Below the pieces are notes generated by a model, which did not search any database, was not told the origin of the DNA, and saw only the letters and a program-made list of their open reading frames with translations. From NCBI RefSeq assembly GCF_014643375.1, contig NZ_BMJJ01000005.1, forward strand, positions 124,001-188,000: 64,000 nt of DNA. The letters are read 5' to 3'. The DNA is from Aureimonas glaciei. GTDB lineage: Bacteria > Pseudomonadota > Alphaproteobacteria > Rhizobiales > Rhizobiaceae. Numbering within the stretch: the stretch's first letter is position 1; each line of letters opens with the position of its first letter. Made by a program: the position numbers and the translations under genes. Below are positions 7,680 through 16,435 of the stretch, piece after piece.

Positions 7680-9143
7680 TCAGGACAGGAGATCCGGCGT
7701 CCGGCCCGATCGTTCGCCGACATGCCGCGGCCATGTCTCGCCTGCCCGCGGCTCTCCATAGTCCGTGGGCACGGGTTCGACGTCGGCGAAGGGGTCGGCG
7801 GGACCCTCGGCGTGCCGCGCCCGATGGCGTCGTCGCGCCCGCAGCATCGCGCGCAGCCGCAGCCGCAGCCAGAGCCAGACGTCCTCCGCGGCATCGCGCC
7901 CGCGGCCCATGTCGGCGCGGCGGTCGGCATAGACCTCGGCCAAAGCGGCACGAAACTCGCCGATGCCGAAACGCGCCTCGCCCTCGAGCCGCCGCATGAC
8001 GAACATCCAGGCCGGCGAGACCAGCAGCGTGACCGCCGTCACCGCGATGGCGAGGCGATAGACGTCGTCGCCGATGCCCCCGGAGGCGAAGGCGGCGGCG
8101 GCGAGGATGAAGGAGAACTCGCCGATCTGCGCCATCGACAGGCCCGACTCCATCGCGGTCTTGTGCGGCAGGCCGGCCAGGCGCAGCAGGAGGATGTTGA
8201 AGACCGTCTTGGCGACGATGACGAACAGCGAGGCGACGAGCACGAGGGGCCAGTTCTCGGCGATGAAGGTGAGGTCGATCAGCAGGCCGATCGACAGGAA
8301 GAAGACGACGAGGAGCACGCTCTGGATCGGCTCGATCACCGGGATGACCCGGCCGCGCAGCGTCGACGAGCCGATGACGAGGCCCGCGATGAAGGCGCCA
8401 TAGGCCGGGGACAGGCCGAGCACGCCGGAGATCGAGGCGGCGGCGAAGCAGAAGGCGATCGAACCGAGCGCCAGGATCTCGACATTGTTCTCGACCGCTG
8501 CGGCGAAGGACCAGCGCAGCTTCGGCCGGCGTCCGAGATACCAGAGCAGCGCCGCCAGCACGCCGACCGCCACGGCGATCTTGATCGCGATGCCGAGCCA
8601 GTTCGTCTCGCCGTCGCCCCCGAGGGCTGTGGCCAGGATCAGCATGGGAACGACGGCGATGTCCTGCGCGATCAGCACGCCGACGGTGATCCGGCCGACA
8701 TCGGTGCGCAGCTCGCCGATCTCCTCCAGCACCTTCATGGCGACGACGGTCGAGGACAGCGCGATGATGAAGCCGAGGATGATCGCTTCGGACATCGTCG
8801 CGGAGGAGACCGCCTTCAGCCCGAAGGAGATCGCCATCGCCGCCACAAGCTGGCCGCCGGCGACCTGCATGGCCGGCTTGAGGGTCTGGACGAAAGCCTT
8901 CAGCGACAGCTCCATGCCGATGAAGAAGAGCAGCATCAGTACGCCCATTTCGGCGAGCGCGGAAACATTGGCGGAATCGTCGATGACGCCGAGACCGGTC
9001 GGACCGAGCGCCACGCCGGCCAGGATGAAGCCGACCATCGGCGGCTGCTTCAGGCGCATGAGAAGGAGACCGGCCGTCACCGCCACGACGATGACGAAGG
9101 CGACCTGGACGAGGCCCGTACCGTGCGCAGCCGCTTCTTCCAA
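7680..9143 (-). CDS. CPA2-family cation/proton antiporter (KefB/Na+-H+ exchanger domain)
   Basis: An inner-membrane monovalent cation:proton antiporter. The first ~385 of 487 residues form about 12 membrane segments with family motifs GFILAGVALGP, ALSSTVVAMKVLEE and AYGAFIAGLVIGSS. The C-terminal ~100 residues are a charged cytoplasmic tail rich in Arg, with no TrkA_N (RCK) nucleotide-binding domain. It is therefore shorter than KefB/KefC and unlikely to be gated in the same way. The start is TTG 9143 with AGGAGA eight bases upstream. It precedes the PadR gene in the same direction, but the PadR operator lies between them, suggesting separate regulation. Confidence 0.9.
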   Translation of the reverse strand: MEEAAAHGTGLVQVAFVIVVAVTAGLLLMRLKQPPMVGFILAGVALGPTGLGVIDDSANVSALAEMGVLMLLFFIGMELSLKAFVQTLKPAMQVAGGQLVAAMAISFGLKAVSSATMSEAIILGFIIALSSTVVAMKVLEEIGELRTDVGRITVGVLIAQDIAVVPMLILATALGGDGETNWLGIAIKIAVAVGVLAALLWYLGRRPKLRWSFAAAVENNVEILALGSIAFCFAAASISGVLGLSPAYGAFIAGLVIGSSTLRGRVIPVIEPIQSVLLVVFFLSIGLLIDLTFIAENWPLVLVASLFVIVAKTVFNILLLRLAGLPHKTAMESGLSMAQIGEFSFILAAAAFASGGIGDDVYRLAIAVTAVTLLVSPAWMFVMRRLEGEARFGIGEFRAALAEVYADRRADMGRGRDAAEDVWLWLRLRLRAMLRARRRHRARHAEGPADPFADVEPVPTDYGEPRAGETWPRHVGERSGRTPDLLS

Positions 9144-9311
9144 AACGCTCTCTCCTGCGGCCCGATGGACGTGATGCCTGCCGGGGGCATTGACCGCAAG
9201 ACTGCGGCTCCATCATGGTCCGGTCGCAACAATTCGCCCCGTCCGCGACGCCGCGAAATGAACCTTCATTCGCCCCGGGAGTTGCGCGGTGAGGATGGGA
9301 GACCACGAGAC

Positions 9312-9746
9312 ATGAGCGACCGCACCATGGAGTTCGACACGACGACCGACAGCGACCTGGCGGAACGGCTGCGCCGGCTTCGGCGCATCACCCGCATCGC
9401 CCGGATGATGGACACGGCGGTCGCCATTCCCTTCACCGGAATGCGCTTCGGCATGGACTCGGTCATCGGCCTAGTCCCCGGCATCGGCGACGCGGCGGGC
9501 GGGCTCGTCGGCCTCTATATGGTCAACGAGGCGCGCCGGCTCGGCGTGCCCAAGCACAAGCTCGTGGCGATGATCGGCAATATCGGTCTCGACACGGCGG
9601 TCGGCTCGGTGCCGCTCCTTGGCGACGTCTTCGATCTCTACTTCAAGTCGCACCGCCGCAACGCCAAGCTCATCCTCGACCATTTCCAGATGAGCCACGA
9701 CGATCTGGATCCGCGGGAGATGAAGGACATCACGCCGAAGCGGTGA
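9312..9746 (+). CDS. DUF4112 membrane protein
   Basis: A 144-residue small integral membrane protein of the DUF4112 family, function unknown. Family signature regions are IARMMDTAVAIPFTGMRFGMDSVIGLVPGIGDAAGG (about 30-65) and IGLDTAVGSVPLLGDVFDLYFKSHRRN (about 95-125); both contain a hydrophobic hairpin with a GD motif. I place the start at ATG 9312; the much longer open frame upstream is antisense to the antiporter gene and not coding. It lies between the divergent antiporter and a convergent HD-GYP gene. Confidence 0.88.
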   Translation: MSDRTMEFDTTTDSDLAERLRRLRRITRIARMMDTAVAIPFTGMRFGMDSVIGLVPGIGDAAGGLVGLYMVNEARRLGVPKHKLVAMIGNIGLDTAVGSVPLLGDVFDLYFKSHRRNAKLILDHFQMSHDDLDPREMKDITPKR

Positions 9747-9789
9747 CGCTCGTCCGGCGCCGCGGCGTCATTCCCCGCGCTTGCCGCCC

Positions 9790-11205
9790 TCACGCAGCCG
9801 ACTGCGCCACCGGGTGATGATCGCCGAGGGCCGCGTCGACCGGCCCCGCCTCGAGCCGGTCGATGGCGCGGGTCAGGGCGACGAAACAGCGGGGATCGAG
9901 CCCCGTGCCGATCTCCTGCGCCATGATGGCCAGTGCTTTCGACGCCGGCATGGCGGCACGGTAGGGGCGGTCGGCGGTCAGTGCATCGAAGATGTCGGCG
10001 GCGGTGACGATGCGCGTATCGAACGAGATTTCGTCTCCCTGAAGCCCTCGCGGATAGCCACCGCCGTTCAGCTTCTCGTGGTGGTCGCCGGCGATCGAGG
10101 CCATGCCCGCGAAGACGGAGATCCGCGACAGGATCGATTTGCCGAGGGCGGCATGCCCCCGCATCAGCACCCATTCCTCGTCGTCGAGCTTGGCCGGCTT
10201 GTCGAGGATCTCGTTGGCGACACCGAGCTTGCCGACGTCGTGCAGCAGCGCCGCCCGCACCAACCAGCGCCGCCGCGCCTCGGGCATGTCCAGTTCGCGG
10301 GCGATGAGGTCGGTGAACAGCGCCACGCGCTTGCTGTGGCCGCTGGTATAGGGGCTCTTGGCATCGATGACCTGGGCGAAGCCATCGGCGATGTCGTCGA
10401 GAAGATCCTCGTCGACCGCCCGCATCTCGCTACGTGGCTCGAGGTCGATGACGTGCGTCTCGACCTCTGTCCCGCCCAGCACGGTCCAGAAGGACGGCGC
10501 CTCCGCGACCGTCTTGAACACGCCCACCAGTTCCGGGTCGAACCATTTTCCCGACCGCCGGCCGACCTCGCGCAGCGCCGCCTTGGCGCCGGCGGCCGTG
10601 TGGAAGACGTCGACGACCTGGGCCAGAAGCGCGATCCGCGCCAGGAGCGAGATCTTCTCGCCGGCCAGGCCGACCGGGTGGCCGCCGCCGTTCCAGTGCT
10701 CGTCGAGATCGAGGATCTCCCGCGACACGGCGGGGGAAAATCCCATCTGCCGGGCGATGTCGGCGCCGCGATGGCAGCGCGTCTCGATCAGGTCGCGCTC
10801 GATATTGCCCCCGTTCATCGCCAGATTGAGGATCGTCTTCAAGCGGGCCGCTAGGCCCGACTTCACGGCGGTGTTGGCGATGACGAAGCGCAGCACCTGC
10901 GGCAGGCTGTCGTCGAGCAGCTTGGCGTTGCGCTTGAAGTCGTGATCGTTGGTGACGTAGAGCTGGCAGATCCGCGCGGCATTGCTGCTGCAGCCGAGAT
11001 CTTTCAAGAGCAGCGTGTAGTAGAGGTCGGAGAGCTCCGTCACGGTCAGGCCGAGCATCTCGCCGATATGCATGCCGATCCAGCAGCAGCGCACGCTGTG
11101 ACCGACGGGCTGGCCGTCGGTCATGTCCAGCGCGTGGCTGAGCGCGCCGATGATCTCGGCGAGCCGCAGGGTCGATGCGTCAGGGCTGGTCTCGCGAAGT
11201 GTCAT
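9790..11205 (-). CDS. Tandem HD-GYP-type phosphohydrolase, N-terminal HD copy degenerate
   Basis: A 471-residue protein with two HD-type halves. The C-terminal half is a complete HD-GYP domain: ALLHDVGKLGVANEILDKP (HD at 322-323), then HHEKLNGGGYPRGL (HH 375-376, GYP 383-385). This family hydrolyses cyclic di-GMP. The N-terminal half keeps the layout but has KDLGCSSNA (K68 D69) where His-Asp is expected, and GGGHP (173-177) instead of GGGYP, so it is probably non-catalytic and regulatory. No membrane segment or receiver domain is seen. It stands alone, convergent with the DUF4112 gene, so its input signal is unknown. Confidence 0.9.
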   Translation of the reverse strand: MTLRETSPDASTLRLAEIIGALSHALDMTDGQPVGHSVRCCWIGMHIGEMLGLTVTELSDLYYTLLLKDLGCSSNAARICQLYVTNDHDFKRNAKLLDDSLPQVLRFVIANTAVKSGLAARLKTILNLAMNGGNIERDLIETRCHRGADIARQMGFSPAVSREILDLDEHWNGGGHPVGLAGEKISLLARIALLAQVVDVFHTAAGAKAALREVGRRSGKWFDPELVGVFKTVAEAPSFWTVLGGTEVETHVIDLEPRSEMRAVDEDLLDDIADGFAQVIDAKSPYTSGHSKRVALFTDLIARELDMPEARRRWLVRAALLHDVGKLGVANEILDKPAKLDDEEWVLMRGHAALGKSILSRISVFAGMASIAGDHHEKLNGGGYPRGLQGDEISFDTRIVTAADIFDALTADRPYRAAMPASKALAIMAQEIGTGLDPRCFVALTRAIDRLEAGPVDAALGDHHPVAQSAA

Positions 11206-11382
11206 CGGGGTCTTCGCCTCGTGCGATGGAGGCTTCGACCTTAGCCGTTCAGGCTGAAAGCAAGACTAAGACGGTTCGGCAAATCCGCGGGTCATCCTAT
11301 GGCGGCCCGCATCCGCACCAGCCCCGCTGCGGCCCGTGCCGGCCCCCGGTTCGACGGAGCACGAAGCGCTCGACGAAGGGCC

Positions 11383-12603
11383 CTATTCGCCCATGGTTTC
11401 GAGGCTGGCATAGCCTTCGGGCTTGCCGCCGGCGTCGAAGGGCGTCGTCACCTCGACGAAGGTGTCGGGGTAGAAGCCGTTGAAGCGGGTGCGCAGCGAC
11501 ATCGAATAGGCGCCGATATGGCCGATCTCGATCCAGTCGCCGGTATCGACCGTCTCCGGCAGCCAGAACGGCCGCGACAGGATGTCGACGGAATCGCAGG
11601 TGGCGCCGCAGACGCGGAACGGCGCGATCACCTTGGCGTCGCCGTTGCGGCGAGTGCGGGCGGGATCGGGAATGAAGCGCGCCGGCAGCGTGATCTTGCC
11701 CGTCCAGGAATCCGACAGCGAGGCCCAGATGCCGTCGTTGATGTAGAGCCGCCGGCCCTTGCGCAGGAGCACGCGGACGATCAGCGAGAAGGCCCGGGCG
11801 ACGACGACGCGCCCCGGCTCGGCGACCAGCGGCGTCTCGGAGAATCCCCAGCCGTCGATGTCGCCGCGCAGGCGCGACATGATCTGCCCGATGCCGGGCA
11901 TATCCGGCTTCTTCGACTTCGGATCGCGCCCGTATTCGGCGGGAAAGCCGCCGCCGACGTCGAGGCCGGCAAGCGGCACGCCGGCGCGCGACCGCACCCA
12001 ATGAGCCGAGCCGAGCGCCCGCTCGTAGGTCTCGGGGTCCTGGATCTGCGAGCCCACATGGAAGCAGATGCCGACCTTGAAGCCGATCCGGTGGCAGCGC
12101 TGCAGAAGCTCGACCGCATGGGCGGGCGCCGCGCCGAACTTCTTCGACAGCTCGTAGGCGGCGCTGCCTTTGGTCTGGATGCGGATGAACAGGGTGATCG
12201 TCGCGGGATCGAGATCCAACGCATGGACGATGCGCAAGATTTTGGCGACCTCGTCCTCGTGGTCGAGCGCCATCACCCGGATGCCGTAGGTCTCGAGCGC
12301 CAGGCGAATGTCCGACTGCGCCTTCACCGGGTGCATGTAGAGCATCTCGGCATCGGGCGCGACGTCGCGCACGGCGGCGAATTCGCCCGGCGAGGCGACG
12401 TCAAAAATCTTCACGCCGGCCTTGGCGAGGGTCTCCAGCACCATCGGCTCGCCATTGGTCTTCACCGCATAGGCGGTGTCGCCGGGGAAGGCTGCCATGA
12501 AGCCGGTGACGTCTTCGACCAGCACGTCGGGCCGGAAGCAGTAGACCGGGACGTCCGGGCGCATCGACAGCGCCGCCGCCTTGGCGGTCTCGAATTTCTG
12601 CAT
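11383..12603 (-). CDS. Ornithine/lysine-type decarboxylase, PLP fold III
   Basis: A 406-residue PLP-dependent decarboxylase with alanine-racemase fold, probably ornithine decarboxylase making putrescine for polyamine synthesis. Key residues are present: the PLP lysine in YAVKTN (K48), HVGSQ (182-186), the phosphate-binding GGGFP (217-221), AEPGR (261-265), the catalytic cysteine in CGATCDSVD (C336, D337), and Y366. Start ATG 12603 has AAGGAG eight bases upstream; a longer open frame from 12630 lacks this. The match to ornithine decarboxylase rather than diaminopimelate decarboxylase rests on the CxxxCD motif and length. Activity on lysine cannot be excluded. Confidence 0.92.
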   Translation of the reverse strand: MQKFETAKAAALSMRPDVPVYCFRPDVLVEDVTGFMAAFPGDTAYAVKTNGEPMVLETLAKAGVKIFDVASPGEFAAVRDVAPDAEMLYMHPVKAQSDIRLALETYGIRVMALDHEDEVAKILRIVHALDLDPATITLFIRIQTKGSAAYELSKKFGAAPAHAVELLQRCHRIGFKVGICFHVGSQIQDPETYERALGSAHWVRSRAGVPLAGLDVGGGFPAEYGRDPKSKKPDMPGIGQIMSRLRGDIDGWGFSETPLVAEPGRVVVARAFSLIVRVLLRKGRRLYINDGIWASLSDSWTGKITLPARFIPDPARTRRNGDAKVIAPFRVCGATCDSVDILSRPFWLPETVDTGDWIEIGHIGAYSMSLRTRFNGFYPDTFVEVTTPFDAGGKPEGYASLETMGE

Positions 12604-12753
12604 CGCCGATCTCCTTGGTGGCCCTGGCATGACCGGAATCGCCGAGTCGCGCCGCCGGCCGTTTTCCGTGCGCGAAAACGGGTGGCATGTGAGGCCGTCA
12701 TCTGCAACACCTCCGCCGACGCCAGGAAAGGCAGAGCCGTGCCGAGACAGCCC

Positions 12754-13710
12754 ATGATTCCAGCCTCTTCGCTGAGCCCCTCGGCCGGTGTGCCGGCCCT
12801 GTCGATGACCGGTCGGCTGTGGGCGCTGCTCGCCCTCCTCGGCCTTTTATGGGGTGGCTCCTTCTTCTTCACCCAGCTCGTCGTCCACGAGATCGCGCCG
12901 CTGTCGCTGGTGGCCCTGAGGGTCGGGATCGCCGCCGTGGCGCTTCTCGCCTTCCTCGCTTTGCGCCGCATGCCGCTCGCGCCCCTGCGGCAGCGGGCCG
13001 GCGCCTTCCTGCTGCTCGGCCTCCTCAACAACGCCATTCCCTTCCTACTCCTCGCCATCGGCCAGAAGGCGATGGGCGCGGGCCTCGCCTCCATCCTCAA
13101 TGCGACGACGCCGCTGTGGACGATCCTCGTGGCGGCGCTCGCCACCAGCGACGAGCGGCTGAGCGGGCCCAAACTTGTCGGCATCGGGCTCGGCATTGCC
13201 GGCGTCGCGGTCCTCGTCGGCCCGGAAGCTTTCGGCGCCGGTCATCTCGCCCCGCTTCCGGCCCTGGCGGCGGTGCTCGGCGCGACCTTCTCCTATGCGC
13301 TGGCCGCCGTCTTCGCCCGGCGCTTTCGCGGCGTGCCGCCGACGGTGGTGGCCACCGGACAGCTCTGCGGCTCGAGCCTCATCGTCATTCCGCTTGCCCT
13401 CCTCCTCGGCACCGGTCCGGGCCTCGGCGCGATGACGCCCGCCGGCATCATGTCCATGCTGGCGCTGGCGCTCGTATCCACCGCCTTCGCCTACATCCTC
13501 TTCTTCGAAATCGTGGCACGGGCCGGCGCGACCAATGCCTCGCTGGTGACTTTTCTGGTGCCGGCCTCGGCGATCCTGCTCGGCATCCTCTTCCTCGGCG
13601 AAACCCTCAGCCTGCGCGAGGTGCTGGGCTTTGGCGCGATCCTCGCCGGCCTCGCCGCCATCGACGGGCGCCTCGCGCGGGGCGTCGCCAAGGCCTGGGG
13701 ATCGCGCTAG
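12754..13710 (+). CDS. EamA/DMT-family membrane exporter
   Basis: A 318-residue drug/metabolite transporter with two EamA repeats and about ten membrane segments. The first half contains LLGLLWGGSFFFTQL and ILNATTPLWTILVAAL; the second contains ASLVTFLVPASAILLGILFLGE, the usual end-of-repeat motif. It acts in the inner membrane as an exporter of small metabolites; the substrate is not predictable. I chose ATG 12754; the in-frame extension further upstream is antisense to the decarboxylase. It is divergent from the decarboxylase gene and followed eight bases later by an amidase. Confidence 0.9.
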   Translation: MIPASSLSPSAGVPALSMTGRLWALLALLGLLWGGSFFFTQLVVHEIAPLSLVALRVGIAAVALLAFLALRRMPLAPLRQRAGAFLLLGLLNNAIPFLLLAIGQKAMGAGLASILNATTPLWTILVAALATSDERLSGPKLVGIGLGIAGVAVLVGPEAFGAGHLAPLPALAAVLGATFSYALAAVFARRFRGVPPTVVATGQLCGSSLIVIPLALLLGTGPGLGAMTPAGIMSMLALALVSTAFAYILFFEIVARAGATNASLVTFLVPASAILLGILFLGETLSLREVLGFGAILAGLAAIDGRLARGVAKAWGSR

Positions 13711-13718
13711 ACAAGGGC

Positions 13719-15005
13719 ATGAAACCCATCCGCCTGACCGCCCTCCTCGCCGATATCGACAGCGGCGCCGTGACGCCCCAAGCCTCGATCGCCGCCGCCC
13801 GCGAAGCGATCGACGCCTCTGACGAAGCCCTCGGCGCCTTCGTGCGCCTTGCCCCCGAAACGAGCCTCGCCGCGGCCCTGGCCGCCACCGGACCGCTCCG
13901 CGGCGTGCCGTTCGGCGTCAAGGACATCTTCGACACTGCCGACATGGCGACGGAATACGGCTCGCCGCTCTATGCCGGGCATCGACCCTGGGCCGACGCG
14001 GCGCTGGTGGCGATGGCCCGTCGCCAGGGCGCCACCATCCTCGGCAAGACGGCGACGACGGAATTCGCCCACATGCGCCCGGCGGCGACGCGCAATCCGC
14101 ACGACCTAGCGCACACGCCCGGCGGTTCGTCCTCCGGCTCGGCCGCTGCCGTCGCCGCCGGGATGGTGGCGGGTGCCTTCGGCTCGCAGACCGCCGGCTC
14201 GGTGATCCGCCCGGCAGCCTTCTGCGGCGTCGCGGGCTACAAGCCGAGCTTTCGCCTGCTGCCGACCGTGGGCATGAAGACCTACGCCTGGTCGCTGGAC
14301 ACCGCGGGGCTTTTCGCGGTCGGCGTCGCCGACGTCGCGCTCCTGACCGCGCTCCTGACCGGGCGCAACCTCGCCGTTGCCGCCGTGCCGCTCGGCAGCC
14401 TGCGCATCGGCCTCTATCGCTCGGCGGTGGACGCGGCACTGACGCCCGAGATGCGCGAGGCCTTGGCGACGGCAGCCCGCCTTCTGGAATCGGCCGGCGC
14501 CGTCCTGACCGATCTCGCCGAGCCCGCAGCCCTCGCCGAAGCGCGCGAGGCCCAGCGCGTCGTGCAGGATTTCGAAGGCGCGCTGGCGCTCGGCCACGAG
14601 CACAGGACGCACCGCGACGGGCTCAGCCCCGCGCTCGGCGCCGCGCTGGATGCCGGCGCGGCGACCACGCCCGACGCCTATGATGCCGCCCGGCGCAGGG
14701 CACGCCACGGCCGCAAGGCGGCGACCGCCTTGTTCGATACCGTCGACGCCTTGCTCGTCCCCTCCGCCCTCGGCGCCGCCCCGCGCTCGCTGGAGACGAC
14801 GGGCGACCCGGTGATGAACCGGTTGTGGACGCTGACCGGCAATCCGTGCGTTAACGTTCCCGGCCTCACCACCGCGGCCGGAATGCCGCTCGGCGTGACG
14901 ATCGTGACGCGTTTCGGGCGTGATCGGGAGGCTCTTGCGATCGCTGCCCATCTGGAGGCGCTGCTGGACAATTCGCCCATTGCTAAGGCGACCGGGCCGG
15001 TTTGA
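13719..15005 (+). CDS. Amidase signature (AS) family amidohydrolase
   Basis: A 428-residue AS-family hydrolase. The catalytic Ser-cisSer-Lys triad is visible: Lys in PFGVKDIFDT (about residue 68), and the two serines in TPGGSSSGSAAAVAAGM (about 132-148), followed by GSQTAGSVIRPAAFCG. It is short for the family because the C-terminal region is compact, as in allophanate hydrolase-like or general amidases. The substrate is unknown. It starts eight bases after the EamA exporter stop and is probably co-transcribed; the pairing suggests metabolism plus export of related compounds, which is only inference. Confidence 0.88.
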   Translation: MKPIRLTALLADIDSGAVTPQASIAAAREAIDASDEALGAFVRLAPETSLAAALAATGPLRGVPFGVKDIFDTADMATEYGSPLYAGHRPWADAALVAMARRQGATILGKTATTEFAHMRPAATRNPHDLAHTPGGSSSGSAAAVAAGMVAGAFGSQTAGSVIRPAAFCGVAGYKPSFRLLPTVGMKTYAWSLDTAGLFAVGVADVALLTALLTGRNLAVAAVPLGSLRIGLYRSAVDAALTPEMREALATAARLLESAGAVLTDLAEPAALAEAREAQRVVQDFEGALALGHEHRTHRDGLSPALGAALDAGAATTPDAYDAARRRARHGRKAATALFDTVDALLVPSALGAAPRSLETTGDPVMNRLWTLTGNPCVNVPGLTTAAGMPLGVTIVTRFGRDREALAIAAHLEALLDNSPIAKATGPV

Positions 15006-15205
15006 GGCAAATTCTTCCCACTAGGATGCGGAATGGGCGGGCCCAAAGAATATTTTTCGCCCAGCCGTGCCGGCCGGAAAGCCTTGCCGCCAGACACTTT
15101 TTGCGACGCGACGATAAAAAAGGGTGCGCTGCCGCATCGAAAGGGTCTTTACCCCTGTGCCAACAGGGTTAATCCTATCCTTCAGTGGCAATGGAGGGAC
15201 GTCGA

Positions 15206-15292
15206 ATGAACATGTCGCGTTCGCTTAATTTCCTGATGATCTCGGCTGCCTTTGTTTTCGTCGGCGCCATGGTCTTCGGGGTAATGCCGTAA
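15206..15292 (+). CDS. 28-residue small membrane protein
   Basis: A tiny open frame starting at ATG 15206 with GGAGGG eight bases upstream. The product begins MNMSRSLNFLMISAAFVFVG and ends AMVFGVMP; one hydrophobic segment spans nearly the whole length. A clear stem-loop terminator follows 52 bases after the stop, so this is a compact, self-contained transcription unit, supporting its being a real gene. No function can be assigned. Confidence 0.6.
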   Translation: MNMSRSLNFLMISAAFVFVGAMVFGVMP

Positions 15293-15344
15293 GCCCTCGG
15301 GCGTGACGGCGCCTCCGGCAGGTCCGGGAAGGCCTCTCAACATT

Positions 15345-15383
15345 CAGGAAGCCGGGGCGCTCTGCTCCGGCTTCCTGCGTTTT
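15345..15383 (+). terminator. Rho-independent terminator
   Basis: CAGGAAGCCGG (15345-15355) pairs with CCGGCTTCCTG (15367-15377) over 11 bases with an 11-base loop, followed by CGTTTT. It terminates the 28-residue ORF transcript and lies just before the convergent metF stop. Confidence 0.85.
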
Positions 15384-15407
15384 AGGGACAAGCGTGGGTC
15401 CCGCGGA

Positions 15408-16322
15408 TCAGGCCGCGACCGGTGCCGTGGGAAGGTCCTGGCCGGCCGCGGGCGCGCCGCGCAGGCCGAGGATATGGCAGATTGAATAGACGAGGTCGGC
15501 CCGATTCATCGTGTAGAAATGGAAGTCGGACAGGCCGCGCTGGACGAGGTCGAGCACCTGCTCGGCACAGACGGCAGCGGCGACATGGCTGCGGGTCTGC
15601 GGGTCCTCCTCGAGGCCCTCGAAGCGTTCGGCCAGCCAGGCCGGAATCGTCGCGCCGGTGGCGGCGGAGAAGCGGGCGACCTTGACGAAGTCGTGGATCG
15701 GCACGATGCCGGGCACGATCGGGATGTAGATGCCCGCCCGGCGCACGCGCTCGACGTAGCGCTCGAACACGTCGTTGTCGAAGAAGAACTGGGTGATCGC
15801 CCGCGTCGCGCCGTTGTCGACCTTGCGTTTCAACAGGTCGATGTCGGTGGCGAAATCCGGGCTTTCCGGGTGCTTCTCGGGATAGGCGGAAACGGAAATC
15901 TCGAAGTCGTCGATCCGCTTCAGGCCCTCGACGAGTTCCGCACCGTTGCGGTAGCCGCCCGGTGTCGGTTCGTAGTGGCCGCCGACGCCGGCCTGGCTGT
16001 CGCCGCGCAGCGCCACGAAATGCTTGACGCCGGTATCGCGGTATTGCCGGATGACCTCGTCGACTTCCGCCTTCGTGGCGTCGACGCAGGTCAGGTGCGC
16101 GGCAGGCGCGAGATTGGTCTCGTTCAGCAGCCGCTTGACCGTGTGATGGGTGCGCTCGCGGGTCGAGCCGCCGGCGCCGTAGGTGACGGAGACGAAGCTC
16201 GGCGAGAGCGGCGCCAGCCGCGTCACCGCCGCCCAGAGGGACTCCTCCATCTTGTCGGATTTCGGCGGAAAGAACTCGAACGAGACGCTGATCTTGTGTG
16301 ATGGCGCAGCGGGGTTCGTCAT
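15408..16322 (-). CDS. metF: Methylenetetrahydrofolate reductase MetF
   Basis: Reduces 5,10-methylene-THF to 5-methyl-THF, the methyl donor for methionine synthesis. The 304-residue FAD enzyme matches E. coli MetF in length. Motifs visible are FEFFPPKSD (catalytic Glu), SVTYGAGGSTR, HLTCVDATKAEVD, ALRGD and ITQFFFDNDVFERYVERVR. GGAG lies nine bases before the ATG. The gene immediately upstream, in the same direction, is an ArsR-methyltransferase fusion of the type linked to the S-adenosylmethionine cycle. metF is probably controlled by it. Confidence 0.96.
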   Translation of the reverse strand: MTNPAAPSHKISVSFEFFPPKSDKMEESLWAAVTRLAPLSPSFVSVTYGAGGSTRERTHHTVKRLLNETNLAPAAHLTCVDATKAEVDEVIRQYRDTGVKHFVALRGDSQAGVGGHYEPTPGGYRNGAELVEGLKRIDDFEISVSAYPEKHPESPDFATDIDLLKRKVDNGATRAITQFFFDNDVFERYVERVRRAGIYIPIVPGIVPIHDFVKVARFSAATGATIPAWLAERFEGLEEDPQTRSHVAAAVCAEQVLDLVQRGLSDFHFYTMNRADLVYSICHILGLRGAPAAGQDLPTAPVAA

Positions 16323-16435
16323 GGGATGTGTCTCCAGAAGGTCATCGACGCCTGCAGTCTCTCGCCTGTTTCCATGCAGGCAATGCCGAAGCGGTTTGCG
16401 GGGCTGCGCGGCCGCGGCCGGGTCTCGCGCAGAGT

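Noticed and set aside
7722-9311. N-terminal 530 codons of a long plus-strand frame ending in DUF4112
   Set aside because: This part is antisense to the antiporter. Only the DUF4112 section from ATG 9312 is family-like.
11299-12753. Upstream part of the plus-strand frame ending in the EamA exporter
   Set aside because: It is antisense to the decarboxylase, with no membrane or other domain. The exporter begins at 12754.
16323-16435. Possible SAM riboswitch in front of metF
   Set aside because: The 113-base gap has no SAM-I or SAM-II signature. Control by the upstream ArsR-methyltransferase protein is more likely.
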